Shown here: positions 7,307 through 15,747 of the stretch, piece after piece
Layout: every line of letters begins with the position of its first letter
Numbering within the stretch: position 1 is the stretch's first letter
From: Steroidobacteraceae bacterium
GTDB lineage: Bacteria > Pseudomonadota > Gammaproteobacteria > Steroidobacterales > Steroidobacteraceae
DNA: 16,644 bases
Reading direction: 5' to 3'
Assembly: GCA_025927665.1 (NCBI GenBank)
Contig: JAICKZ010000025.1
Coordinates: forward strand, 1 to 16,644
The notes under the pieces: model-generated
Told to the model about the DNA's origin: nothing
Database searches by the model: none
Seen by the model: the letters and a program-made list of their open reading frames with translations, nothing else
Made by a program: the position numbers and the translations under genes

Positions 7307-10183
7307 ATGACGACGCCATTATCTTTACCTGCAGACTTCGATAAACCAGATTCATTACAGCGTCGTCATTTACTCAAATTAATGGCAGCATCGATCGCGC
7401 TCGGCGCCGCTGGATGCAGTGGGCCTTCTCCTGAAAAAATTCTTCCCTATGTGCATAGTCCTGAGTATGCGGTACCGGGTGAAGCGATTTTTTATGCCAC
7501 GGCGTTACAACTTGGTAGTTATGCACGCGGAGTGTTGGTAAAAAATGTAGATGGACGACCCATTAAGGTTGAAGGAAATCCTCTGCATCCTGCAAGTTTT
7601 GGCGGCACTGATATTTTCGCACAGGCAAGAATTCTTGATCTATGGGACCCCACTCGTTCGCAAAGCATCATTCACAATACACAACCTAGCTCGTATGCGT
7701 CGATTCAAGATGCACTTAATGTGCAATTGAAATCGCTTGAGGAAGCGCATGGTGCTGGCCTGCGTATTTTGACTCGTACTATTTGTTCACCAGTGATGGC
7801 GAATCAGTTACATGAAATACTCAATCGCTATCCGCAAGCACGTTGGCATCAATATGATCCGTTACATGACGATCATACATTCGACGCCACGCAGCGATTG
7901 TTTGGAAAATCATTACAACCTTTGTTTCATTTTGATGTCGCCGAACGAATTGTTACATTTGATGCAGACTTTCTACAAGGGGGACCTGCGAGCGTTCGTT
8001 ATGCACGCGATTTTTCGATGCTGAGAAATCCAGATCACGGCACGATGAGCCGGGTCTTTGCAATTGAGAGCACGCCTGGATTAATCGGTGCAGCAGCAGA
8101 TGAACGCATTGCTTTGACACCATTTGAAATCGAACTATTGATACGTCGACTGGCGAAGCGCTTTGACGTATTGGGCGAGATAAACGCAGCAGCTGATTCC
8201 TCTGCTACGCATATTACCGGTTTTGAATCCAAGCTCGTCAGTGAATTAACGCAGTATCGTGGTAAGTGCGTGCTGGTACCCGGTTCGCGACTTTCAGTTG
8301 ACGCTCATGCCTTGGTTCATGAGTTGAATATAAAACTTGCCGCGACCGATCATTGTCTTCAATTCATCGAACCGGTTGAAGCGCGCGCGGAGAATCACAT
8401 TAACTCTTTGAGCTCCCTATGCACGGACATGGCAACCGGCAAAGTCAACACACTGTTGATACTCGATGGCAATCCTGTATACGACGCGCCTAGTGATTTT
8501 AATTTCGCACAATGCTTGAAAGCCGTACCGTTCTCATTACATTTGGCAATGTATCGAAATGAAACGTCAATGCGCTGTAACTGGCATATACCGCAGACTC
8601 ACGAATTCGAACATTGGAGTGATCTACGTGCCTTCGACGGCACAACGAGCATTGTGCAACCGTTGCTTGCTCCTTTATATAATGGATGCTCACCGCATCG
8701 TTTGCTGAGCTGGCTATTGCCACCGTCATTAGAGAGTGCTTATGACATCGTTCGTCAGTTCTATCAACACAACTATACAGAGAGTGATTTTGAACATCAT
8801 TGGAAGACCTCACTACACAATGGAATGATAGCGGGTTCTGCGGCTGCGCCGGTAAACGTGACCTCGTTATTGAATACATCGCACAAATATTCTACGCTTA
8901 AAATAAATCCGTCAAATAATTTGACGCTAATCTTCAGTGCCGATGATTCCGTACGCGATGGTGAATACGCGAATAACGCTTGGTTGCAAGAGCTCCCACG
9001 GCCTTTGAGTAAATTGACTTGGGATAATGCGGCCATCATGAATCCGCTTTCTGCTGCAAACCTTCATGTCGATACGGGTCAGTTAATTGAGATCACGACT
9101 GCACATGGATCAATCATTGCGCCTGTATGGATACAACCAGGCCATGCAGAACACTGTGTAACACTTCACTTGGGTTATGGTCGCACCGCAGGCGTTAACA
9201 TCGCAACAACGATTGGCTTTAACGCATATACGTTACGACGCAGCGATGACATGTGGAACACCGGCATCATTTCAATCAAACACGTTGAAGGCATACATGT
9301 ATTTGCCAACACTCAAGAACATGCACGCATGATTGGACGAGATCTCGTTCGCAGCGCGACATTCGCCGAGTTTCTTAAAACACCTAAATTCGCGACTGCC
9401 AAACCAGAGCAACGTGTTCCTGATGAATCTCTTTATAAAGACTATCCTTACGATGGTTACCGATGGGCGATGACCATCAATTTGAATGCATGCATTGGTT
9501 GCAATGCGTGCACGATTGCCTGTCAAGCAGAAAACAACATTCCTTCTGTAGGCAAACAACAAGTGCAATTGGGTCGTGAGATGCATTGGATTCGCGTTGA
9601 TCGTTATTACACTGGCGATGAAAAAACGTTGCGCACCGACTTTCAACCGGTACCCTGTATGCATTGTGAACGTGCGCCGTGTGAAGAAGTATGCCCAGTG
9701 GGAGCTACTGTGCACGATTCAGAAGGCATCAATGTGCAAGTTTATAATCGTTGTGTCGGCACTCGCTTTTGCTCTAATAACTGTCCCTATAAGGTTCGGC
9801 GTTTTAATTTTCTTCAATACGCGAACAATAGCGTCGAAAGTATTAAGGCACTGCAGAACCCAGATGTAACGGTCAGACAACGCGGTGTCATGGAAAAATG
9901 TAACTATTGTTTGCAACGCATCACACGTGCTCGTATAGAAGCCGATCGTCTCGGTCGTCGAATACATGATGGTGAAGTAGTGACTGCCTGCCAGGCGGCC
10001 TGCCCTACAAGCGCCATATCGTTTGGCGATCTCAATGATCCGCAAGCGCAACTTCATCAAAGCAAATCGTCGCCGCGTAATTACAGTTTACTCGCTGAAT
10101 TAAATACGCGACCACGCACTACTTATCTCGCTCGTGTCATTAACTCTATGACTACTCCGCTTCAACCCGGAGACTCATCGTGA
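7307..10183 (+). CDS. actB: Alternative complex III subunit B, molybdopterin-oxidoreductase-like and iron-sulfur protein
   Basis: This is the large periplasmic iron-sulfur subunit of alternative complex III, 958 residues. The N-terminus carries a Tat-like signal (LQRRHLLKLMAAS, RR at 19-20) and a lipobox-like LGAAGC with Cys37. Residues about 40-690 form a molybdopterin-oxidoreductase-like domain (GRPIKVEGNPLHP), with no CxxC-type cluster motif at its start. In this family that domain holds no molybdenum. Residues about 715-910 form the ferredoxin-like part with four cysteine groups: 729/732/735/739, 784/787/792/796, 816/822/826 and 865/868/895/899. Fifteen cysteines fit three 4Fe-4S and one 3Fe-4S cluster; the third group has Thr819 where a fourth Cys could be. 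The frame extends upstream to a TTG at 7280 inside actA; ATG 7307 is preferred. Its stop overlaps the actC GTG. Confidence 0.92.
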   Translation: MTTPLSLPADFDKPDSLQRRHLLKLMAASIALGAAGCSGPSPEKILPYVHSPEYAVPGEAIFYATALQLGSYARGVLVKNVDGRPIKVEGNPLHPASFGGTDIFAQARILDLWDPTRSQSIIHNTQPSSYASIQDALNVQLKSLEEAHGAGLRILTRTICSPVMANQLHEILNRYPQARWHQYDPLHDDHTFDATQRLFGKSLQPLFHFDVAERIVTFDADFLQGGPASVRYARDFSMLRNPDHGTMSRVFAIESTPGLIGAAADERIALTPFEIELLIRRLAKRFDVLGEINAAADSSATHITGFESKLVSELTQYRGKCVLVPGSRLSVDAHALVHELNIKLAATDHCLQFIEPVEARAENHINSLSSLCTDMATGKVNTLLILDGNPVYDAPSDFNFAQCLKAVPFSLHLAMYRNETSMRCNWHIPQTHEFEHWSDLRAFDGTTSIVQPLLAPLYNGCSPHRLLSWLLPPSLESAYDIVRQFYQHNYTESDFEHHWKTSLHNGMIAGSAAAPVNVTSLLNTSHKYSTLKINPSNNLTLIFSADDSVRDGEYANNAWLQELPRPLSKLTWDNAAIMNPLSAANLHVDTGQLIEITTAHGSIIAPVWIQPGHAEHCVTLHLGYGRTAGVNIATTIGFNAYTLRRSDDMWNTGIISIKHVEGIHVFANTQEHARMIGRDLVRSATFAEFLKTPKFATAKPEQRVPDESLYKDYPYDGYRWAMTINLNACIGCNACTIACQAENNIPSVGKQQVQLGREMHWIRVDRYYTGDEKTLRTDFQPVPCMHCERAPCEEVCPVGATVHDSEGINVQVYNRCVGTRFCSNNCPYKVRRFNFLQYANNSVESIKALQNPDVTVRQRGVMEKCNYCLQRITRARIEADRLGRRIHDGEVVTACQAACPTSAISFGDLNDPQAQLHQSKSSPRNYSLLAELNTRPRTTYLARVINSMTTPLQPGDSS

Positions 10184-11553
10184 ATCCATTGCCACCAGAT
10201 AACTCCAACTCGTCAGCAGAATTGCCCGCTCATTGGAGTTACACCACAATCAGCGACAAGATTTCGGATCTGGTGTTAAGGCGTCGCAATCGCTGGCCAT
10301 GGCTCATTGCGTTTGGCTGTGCATTCACCGTCATGTTAGTGTTCTTTGGCGCATGTATTTATTTATTTAAAACCGGCGTGGGTATTTGGGGTGTAAACAT
10401 ACCGGTCGCATGGGGATTTGCGATTAGTAATTTTGTATGGTGGATCGGAATTGGTCATGCAGGCACCTTCATTTCTGCAGTGTTATTGCTACTGCGTCAA
10501 CGCTGGCGGGGTTCCATAAATCGTTTTGCAGAAGCCATGACTTTATTCGCCGCCGGAATCGCTGGCATCTTTCCCATCTTACATTTGGGCAGGCCATGGT
10601 TCTTCTATTGGTTGATACCCTATCCCGATGTAATGAATCTCTGGCCACAATGGCGTAGTCCATTAGTGTGGGACATCTTTGCTATCAGCACTTACTTAAT
10701 TGTGTCGTTGTTGTTTTGGTATATGGGATTGATTCCCGATCTCGCGACACTGCGAGATCGGGCCAAGAGTCGAAGCAAACAACTGATATATGGATTGTTT
10801 GCATTGGGATGGCGCGGTGAAGCCCGTCATTGGGCGCGCTATGAGAAAGCATACTTGCTGATCGCAGGTTTAGCGACGGCATTGGTTGTCTCGGTACATA
10901 GTGTCGTGTCACTCGACTTTGCTATTGGTAATACACCGGGTTATCACTCCACCCTCTTTCCACCTTACTTCGTTGCGGGTGCCTTGTTCTCCGGCTTTGC
11001 AATGGTGTTGACCATTGCTATTCCATTGCGACATTTTTTTGCTCTGCATGATTTCATCACTGTGCGACATTTGGAAAATGCCGCCAAAATTTTACTTGCA
11101 ACTGGATGGCTCGTCGCCTACGGCTATGCCGCTGAAATATTTATGGCGTATTACAGCGGCGAGCAATTCGAGATGTACGAAGTCCATGATCGCATGACAG
11201 GAGCGTACTCACCTTTATTCTGGACATTGCTCGTATGTAATGTACTTGTGCCGCAAATTTTATGGTGGCGTAAGGCACGTCGCAGCGTCGTTGTATTATT
11301 TATAATGAGTCTGTTCGTCAACTTGGGCATGTGGTTGGAACGTTTTGTCATTGTTGTGTCCAGTTTACATCGTGATTTTTTACCCTCTTCATGGGGAATC
11401 TTCATACCTACGCGATGGGATTGGATTCACTTCGTCGGTTCCATTGGTATGTTCATCGCTCTGTTCTTACTGTTCGTAAGATTGCTACCGGCCATTTCAA
11501 TTTTTGAAATGCGTGAGCAAGTGCATGAATCCTCACAAGCGCGGAAATCATAG
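10180..11553 (+). CDS. actC: Alternative complex III subunit C, NrfD-like membrane protein
   Basis: This 457-residue integral membrane protein of the NrfD/PsrC type is one of two such subunits in alternative complex III and is thought to carry the quinol site. About ten hydrophobic spans are visible, beginning at residues 36-61. Typical motifs are GINIP-like GVNIPVAWGFAISNFVWWIGIGHAGTFISA (70-99), FPILHLGRPWFFYW (about 131-144) and NLGMWLERFVIV (about 382-393). The start is GTG (10180), overlapping the actB stop as GTGA. GGAG at 10169-10172, seven bases upstream, supports it, and no earlier in-frame ATG fits. A perfect 11-bp inverted repeat lies inside the gene at 10735-10762, in the part coding for a polar loop. 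Quinone binding is known for the family and not proven here. Confidence 0.92.
   Translation: MNPLPPDNSNSSAELPAHWSYTTISDKISDLVLRRRNRWPWLIAFGCAFTVMLVFFGACIYLFKTGVGIWGVNIPVAWGFAISNFVWWIGIGHAGTFISAVLLLLRQRWRGSINRFAEAMTLFAAGIAGIFPILHLGRPWFFYWLIPYPDVMNLWPQWRSPLVWDIFAISTYLIVSLLFWYMGLIPDLATLRDRAKSRSKQLIYGLFALGWRGEARHWARYEKAYLLIAGLATALVVSVHSVVSLDFAIGNTPGYHSTLFPPYFVAGALFSGFAMVLTIAIPLRHFFALHDFITVRHLENAAKILLATGWLVAYGYAAEIFMAYYSGEQFEMYEVHDRMTGAYSPLFWTLLVCNVLVPQILWWRKARRSVVVLFIMSLFVNLGMWLERFVIVVSSLHRDFLPSSWGIFIPTRWDWIHFVGSIGMFIALFLLFVRLLPAISIFEMREQVHESSQARKS
10735..10762. repeat. Perfect 11-bp inverted repeat inside actC
   Basis: The left arm CCCGATCTCGC (10735-10745) and right arm GCGAGATCGGG (10752-10762) are exact reverse complements with a six-base spacer, GACACT. 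The stem would be GC-rich and stable in mRNA. It encodes residues of the polar loop PDLATLRDRAK, after a hydrophobic span. No U-run follows, so it is not a terminator. Role unknown; see findings. Confidence 0.75.
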
Positions 11554-11554
11554 T

Positions 11555-12070
11555 ATGTACGGGGTACTTGCTAAGTTTAGTGCGCCCGAAGAACTCGTCG
11601 CCGCAGTACAACGCGCACGTCAAGCCGGATACACTAATATCGAAGCATACACACCATTTCCCGTACAGGAACTTGCCGTTGTCATACACACAGAAAAATC
11701 TTATGTGCCATTGCTGACGTTGCTGGGTGGAATAATCGGTTGCGTTGGTGGCTTTGGAATGCAGTGGTATACCGCTACCATTGATTATCCACTGAATATC
11801 GGCGGACGACCGCTACTCAGTTGGCCTTCATTTATTCCAATCACATTCGAACTCACCATTCTCGGTGCGTCACTTGCCGCAGTAATTGGTATGTTGTTAT
11901 TGAATGGATTACCACGCTTAAATCACCCGTTGTTTCAGATTCATGAATTCGAGTTGGCAAGTCGCAATAGTTTTTTTCTATGTCTACGCCAGCAATCGCA
12001 ATTCGATACGCAAACTATGATTGAGTTCGTCAACAGTCTGCAACCGCGGCAAAGCTGGGAAGTGCCATGA
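11555..12070 (+). CDS. actD: Alternative complex III subunit D (DUF3341)
   Basis: This small membrane subunit of alternative complex III has 171 residues and matches the DUF3341 family. The conserved opening MYGVLAKFSAPEELVAAVQRARQAGY is followed by AYTPFPVQEL (31-40). Two membrane spans lie at about 51-70 and 96-117, with the loop DYPLNIGGRPLLSWPSFIPITFELT between them. These are hallmark stretches of ActD. The C-terminal part is soluble and has no haem or cluster motif. The chosen ATG lies one base after the actC stop, with GGAAA at 11543-11547 seven bases upstream. A longer frame from 11504 would overlap actC and add residues not conserved in the family. Its stop overlaps the actE start by four bases. 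The role in the complex is structural as far as known. Confidence 0.9.
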   Translation: MYGVLAKFSAPEELVAAVQRARQAGYTNIEAYTPFPVQELAVVIHTEKSYVPLLTLLGGIIGCVGGFGMQWYTATIDYPLNIGGRPLLSWPSFIPITFELTILGASLAAVIGMLLLNGLPRLNHPLFQIHEFELASRNSFFLCLRQQSQFDTQTMIEFVNSLQPRQSWEVP

Positions 12071-12663
12071 AGATGCTCATCGCATTCAGTGTCATTGTGC
12101 TATGTGCCGGTTGTGAAAAAGCGGCACACAATATGTACGATCAACCTAAGTATCTAAGTTATCGAACTTCACTGTTATTTGCAGATGGCAAGGTGGAACA
12201 AGCAGCGGTTCCAAACACCGAAGCTTATTCGCGCGGCACATTAGCAGACACATCGTCTGGACACATGGGTATTGATGTCGTTACTCAATGGCAACGCGAT
12301 AACGACGTCGAAAACAATCCGTATCCAGTCGATATGGCGTTATTAGAACGCGGTCGCGAACGATACGACATTTATTGCGCGCCTTGTCACAGCCCCGTTG
12401 GTGATGGTGAAGGCCTCATTGTTAAACATGGATTTCCAGCGCCGCCCACATTCCACAGTGAGCGTTTACGAAACATCAATGATCGTGAACTTGTTAATGT
12501 CATCAAGAATGGCTATGGCAGCATGTATGGTTACGCAGATCGCATATCGCCTTCGGATCGTTGGGCCATTGTCGCCTATGTGCGCGCCTTGCAACTCAGT
12601 CAACATACACCACTGGCTTTATTGACAGCCGAAGAACGTCAACATTTCAAGGATAGGAAATGA
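12067..12663 (+). CDS. actE: Alternative complex III subunit E, monohaem cytochrome c lipoprotein
   Basis: This 198-residue periplasmic cytochrome c is the likely electron exit point of alternative complex III. The N-terminus is a short lipoprotein signal ending in LCAGC, so Cys16 is the probable lipid anchor. One haem site, CAPCH, lies at 104-108, followed by the typical GDGEG. A candidate axial methionine is Met153 (GYGSMYGY). Before the haem domain lies a linker of about 75 residues with YDQPKYLSY and NPYPVDMALLERGRERYDIYCAPC, as in other ActE proteins. The start ATGA overlaps the actD stop and its end overlaps actF. As no free cytochrome c gene is seen here, electrons may go straight to the haem c domain of oxidase subunit II (inference). 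Confidence 0.92.
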   Translation: MKMLIAFSVIVLCAGCEKAAHNMYDQPKYLSYRTSLLFADGKVEQAAVPNTEAYSRGTLADTSSGHMGIDVVTQWQRDNDVENNPYPVDMALLERGRERYDIYCAPCHSPVGDGEGLIVKHGFPAPPTFHSERLRNINDRELVNVIKNGYGSMYGYADRISPSDRWAIVAYVRALQLSQHTPLALLTAEERQHFKDRK

Positions 12664-13727
12664 TGACACGTGCTCAAAAATGGATTGTGATCATTGGCGC
12701 TATCGCCATGGCGTGCGTAATCATAGGCATGTTCCAGTCGCCTCAAGATTATTTCTCGAGTTACTTGGTGACTGAATTTTTCTTTCTCAGTATTTCGCTG
12801 GGAGCGCTTGGCAATGCAATGATTCATAGCTTGACCGGTGGTCACTGGGGCGTGGCCCTACAACCTATTTTCATGCCACTGATACGAATCATTCCAATCC
12901 TGGCTTTATTATTCATCCCGCTATTATTTGGCTTGCATCATCTTTATTCATGGGTGGATAACAAAGACGAAGTCACTTCTACTTGGTTAAGTCCAACTGC
13001 ATTCAAAATACGAACAATAATTTACTTGATGATCTGGAGTGTTTTATCAACACGATTTAAAAACATTAACTACAGTCGTCATATTAGCGCTTTCGGCTTG
13101 ATCATCTATGGTGTCACGGTCTCATTGGGCAGTGTCGATTGGATCATGTCGCTGATTCCACAATGGTACTCGACTGGTTTTGGTTTGCTGATTGGTACCA
13201 CGCAGTTGCTCGTCGGTATGAGCTTTGCAATCATCGCTTACTGGGCACTACATCATTCGGAAGATATTTCTGATAACAACCATGCTCAGTTGTTGAATGA
13301 TTTTGGCAATTTATTGCTTATGTATGTGTTGACCTGGATGTACTTGGCGTTTACCCAGTACTTAATTATATGGGCTGCCGATTTACCACGCGAGATCTCC
13401 TGGTATGTGCCACGACTTCAAAGCAATTGGCGTTGGCTAATGCTGCTAATTGTAATACTGCAATTCGCGCTACCGTTTTTATTGTTGTTATCGCGGGATT
13501 TAAAGCGCCGCTTGCGCTCGCTTGCAATCATTGCATTGATTTGTTTGTTAGGACAGTGGCTATACATTTTTCAACTTATCATTCCGTCGATCTATATAAA
13601 AAGCTTTCATATTGGCACGAGCACATTACTGACCACACTCGGTATTGGAGCTTGCTGGTTGACTGCATTATCGCGCTACATGCCAATCACCGTAGAATCA
13701 AAAGCCGTTTTTAAAAATCATGGATAG
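12660..13727 (+). CDS. actF: Alternative complex III subunit F, NrfD-like membrane protein
   Basis: This is the second NrfD-like membrane subunit of alternative complex III, 355 residues, related to ActC but more diverged. About ten hydrophobic spans are visible. The most telling stretch is DFGNLLLMYVLTWMYLAFTQYLIIWAADLPREISWYVPR (about 219-257), the usual signature of this subunit. TGGHWGVALQP (about 59-69) is another. It is somewhat shorter than many relatives, from memory around 400 residues, with no clear gap in the conserved core. The start ATG overlaps the actE stop as ATGA, with AAGGA at 12649-12653 six bases upstream; the next codon is also ATG. Its end overlaps the following small gene by eight bases. 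Confidence 0.9.
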   Translation: MMTRAQKWIVIIGAIAMACVIIGMFQSPQDYFSSYLVTEFFFLSISLGALGNAMIHSLTGGHWGVALQPIFMPLIRIIPILALLFIPLLFGLHHLYSWVDNKDEVTSTWLSPTAFKIRTIIYLMIWSVLSTRFKNINYSRHISAFGLIIYGVTVSLGSVDWIMSLIPQWYSTGFGLLIGTTQLLVGMSFAIIAYWALHHSEDISDNNHAQLLNDFGNLLLMYVLTWMYLAFTQYLIIWAADLPREISWYVPRLQSNWRWLMLLIVILQFALPFLLLLSRDLKRRLRSLAIIALICLLGQWLYIFQLIIPSIYIKSFHIGTSTLLTTLGIGACWLTALSRYMPITVESKAVFKNHG

Positions 13728-14067
13728 AAAATCTACTCATCATCACCCCATGCCAGAACGTAGTGATATCCATCCCTACAAAATCATGTTTGTAGGTATT
13801 GCATTGGTGCTATGCGTGCTATTGGTCACGTTAATAGCCCGACAACTGATGATTCACTTTCATCTTCCCCGCGAAAATTCAATCGAGTCTGGAAAACCAC
13901 GTCGTTTATTGAGCGATCCTACTCAGGAACGAGCAGCGTTCGATGTCGTCATGCAGAGGCGTTTACATTCTTATTCAATTGATAATTCCGAACCTGGATA
14001 CGCGCACATTCCCATTGAACGCGCAATGCAACTACATGCACAGGGCAAAGGCCATGTTCACGATTAA
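13720..14067 (+). CDS. Small single-span protein of the act-cox operon, function unknown
   Basis: This 115-residue protein sits between actF and the SCO gene and overlaps both (eight bases with actF, fourteen with sco). It has a short His-rich polar N-terminus (HHHP at 7-10), one membrane span at about 21-43, and a polar periplasmic-type tail of about 70 residues. It has no Cys pair and no haem site. The tail ends with GYAHIPIERAMQLHAQGKG (93-111). From memory, a similar RIPI(D/E)RAM ending occurs in small proteins near SCO and cytochrome oxidase genes in other alternative complex III operons. The His residues at both ends (also GHVHD at the C-terminus) could bind a metal, but this is a guess. 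It may be an assembly factor or small subunit. No strong ribosome binding site is present; translation is probably coupled to actF. Confidence 0.8.
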   Translation: MDRKSTHHHPMPERSDIHPYKIMFVGIALVLCVLLVTLIARQLMIHFHLPRENSIESGKPRRLLSDPTQERAAFDVVMQRRLHSYSIDNSEPGYAHIPIERAMQLHAQGKGHVHD

Positions 14068-14818
14068 GTGGATCATAGGTATTTGCTTAGCATGTCTATG
14101 TGGGCCGGCATTGGCTGCGATGGACACCCATACGATAAACTGGCAGCCCGTCATCGGACAACACATTCCAGTTGATCTACAACTGCGTGATGAAAATGAT
14201 AAAGCGGTTACGCTTGCAGATTACTTTGGAAAGCGACCCGTTATATTGATGTTGGGCTATTTCAAGTGCCAAAGTCTTTGTCCAGAAATCTTTGCTGGCA
14301 CCATGCAAGCATTACACGCAAGTCATCTTACGGCAGGTCGTGATTACGAACTTATTGCTGTCAGTATTGACAGTACTGATGACGCACAAACAGCAAAACT
14401 CATCAAACAACATACTCAAATCAACAGTGACGATGCAGAGTACACGCATTTTTTGACTGCAAGTGAAGATGTCATCGCATCACTGACCAAGGCCCTCGGT
14501 TTTAATTATTCATATGACAGCACATCGCAACAATTTGCGCACCCTGCGGGATTGATTATTTTTACGCAAGATGGCGTGATCAATCAATACTTACCTGGGA
14601 TTCGATTTACTTCAGCGCAGATGCGTGATGGTGTGCTTAAAGCCAAACACAGCGACAATGTGCCCATCAGCACTATTCAATATCTACGTTTGCTGTGTTA
14701 TCACCTTGATGTGCAGACCGGTCGCCACACACTGGCAGTGATGCGATTGATGCAATTCGTCGGAGTAACCGGTGTTATCGTGTTGATGTGGCTGTGGTAC
14801 CGACAACGGAAAGCATAG
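14054..14818 (+). CDS. SCO1/SenC family copper chaperone for cytochrome oxidase
   Basis: This protein helps insert copper into the CuA site of cytochrome c oxidase subunit II, in the periplasm. It has 254 residues. A signal peptide covers about 1-22 (cut after ALA or AA). The thioredoxin-like SCO domain follows, with the CxxxC copper motif FKCQSLCPE (Cys72, Cys76) and the third ligand His163 in FAHPAG. A C-terminal membrane span lies at about 229-247 (followed by YRQRKA), so the protein is probably anchored at its end. The frame is open upstream to 13943, but the signal peptide and AGGG at 14042-14045, eight bases before the ATG, support 14054. Its neighbours, subunits II and I of the oxidase, match the role. 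It ends two bases before coxB. Confidence 0.92.
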   Translation: MFTIKWIIGICLACLCGPALAAMDTHTINWQPVIGQHIPVDLQLRDENDKAVTLADYFGKRPVILMLGYFKCQSLCPEIFAGTMQALHASHLTAGRDYELIAVSIDSTDDAQTAKLIKQHTQINSDDAEYTHFLTASEDVIASLTKALGFNYSYDSTSQQFAHPAGLIIFTQDGVINQYLPGIRFTSAQMRDGVLKAKHSDNVPISTIQYLRLLCYHLDVQTGRHTLAVMRLMQFVGVTGVIVLMWLWYRQRKA

Positions 14819-14820
14819 AC

Positions 14821-15747
14821 ATGCGAATTGCGTTATTTCCAGCTGAGGCATCCACATTTGCACCACATAGTGATGCGCTTTTCTACGCATTGCTGATCAT
14901 CACTGGAACCATTGCTGCCGTCGTGGCAATTATTATCGTTACATTCGCTATCAAGTATCGCGCGGGTTCAAAGGTCAATCGCGAATTCTCTCGACGTCCA
15001 CGTATTGATATAGAAGTGACGTGGATTGTTCTGCCATTACTTATTTTAATAGCCGTATTCTTCTGGTCCTCTGATGTGTTCTCAACGTTATACAAACCAC
15101 CGCAACAAATGGTATCCATTTACGTAATCGGTAAACAATGGATGTGGAAAATTGAACATCAAAACGGGACGCGCGAGATCAACCAATTGCACGTACCGTT
15201 AGGCATGCCAATCCAATTGATTCTGACATCACAAGATGTGATTCATAGTTTTTATGTACCTGCATTTCGTATCAAGCAGGACGTGTTGCCCGGGCGCTAT
15301 ACAAATCTATGGTTCACCGCCACTCAGATTGGAAATTTTTCACTGTTCTGCGCCGAGTTCTGCGGTACCGATCATGCGCAGATGGGTGGTAATGTAATTG
15401 TTCTGGCGCCTGCGGAGTATGGCAAATGGCTAAATCAAAGTGGAGCAGATTTAAATTTGTCACAACGAGGTTTTGAATTATTCAAACAACATGGATGCAA
15501 TGAATGTCATGATCGACAATCAACCGTGCGTGCACCACTGCTCAATAATATTTATGGTAGCGAAGTTAAATTGGACAATGGTGAGTCCGTCATAGCTGAT
15601 GAAACTTACCTACGCGACTCCATGCTAGTGCCGAATAAACAAGTAGTCGCAGATTACAAGCCAATCATGCCGTCGTTTAAAGATCAACTGAACGAGGAAG
15701 AGATCGTGGCGCTTATTGCTTATATGAAAGAGACGACGCAACCATGA
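14821..15747 (+). CDS. coxB: Cytochrome c oxidase subunit II with fused haem c domain (caa3 type)
   Basis: This subunit takes electrons from ActE or a cytochrome c and passes them to haem a in subunit I. It has 308 residues. Two membrane spans lie at about 18-43 and 66-83. The periplasmic cupredoxin domain has the CuA ligands His142 (VIHSFYVPAF), Cys177, Glu179, Cys181, His185 and Met188 in CAEFCGTDHAQM. A cytochrome c domain is fused at the C-terminus, with CNECH at 226-230 and a candidate axial Met283 (PIMPSF). This fusion defines the caa3 type. The start ATG follows the SCO stop by two bases, with GGAAAG at 14808-14813 seven bases upstream. A longer frame from 14788 overlaps sco and is not needed. 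The stop overlaps coxA by four bases. Confidence 0.94.
   Translation: MRIALFPAEASTFAPHSDALFYALLIITGTIAAVVAIIIVTFAIKYRAGSKVNREFSRRPRIDIEVTWIVLPLLILIAVFFWSSDVFSTLYKPPQQMVSIYVIGKQWMWKIEHQNGTREINQLHVPLGMPIQLILTSQDVIHSFYVPAFRIKQDVLPGRYTNLWFTATQIGNFSLFCAEFCGTDHAQMGGNVIVLAPAEYGKWLNQSGADLNLSQRGFELFKQHGCNECHDRQSTVRAPLLNNIYGSEVKLDNGESVIADETYLRDSMLVPNKQVVADYKPIMPSFKDQLNEEEIVALIAYMKETTQP

Noticed and set aside
9272..9715. Minus-strand open frame of 147 codons inside actB
   Set aside because: It overlaps the conserved iron-sulfur region of actB in antisense and shows no domain of its own.
13370..13714. Plus-strand frame of 114 codons inside actF
   Set aside because: It is out of frame with the conserved ActF sequence and has no ribosome binding site or family likeness.
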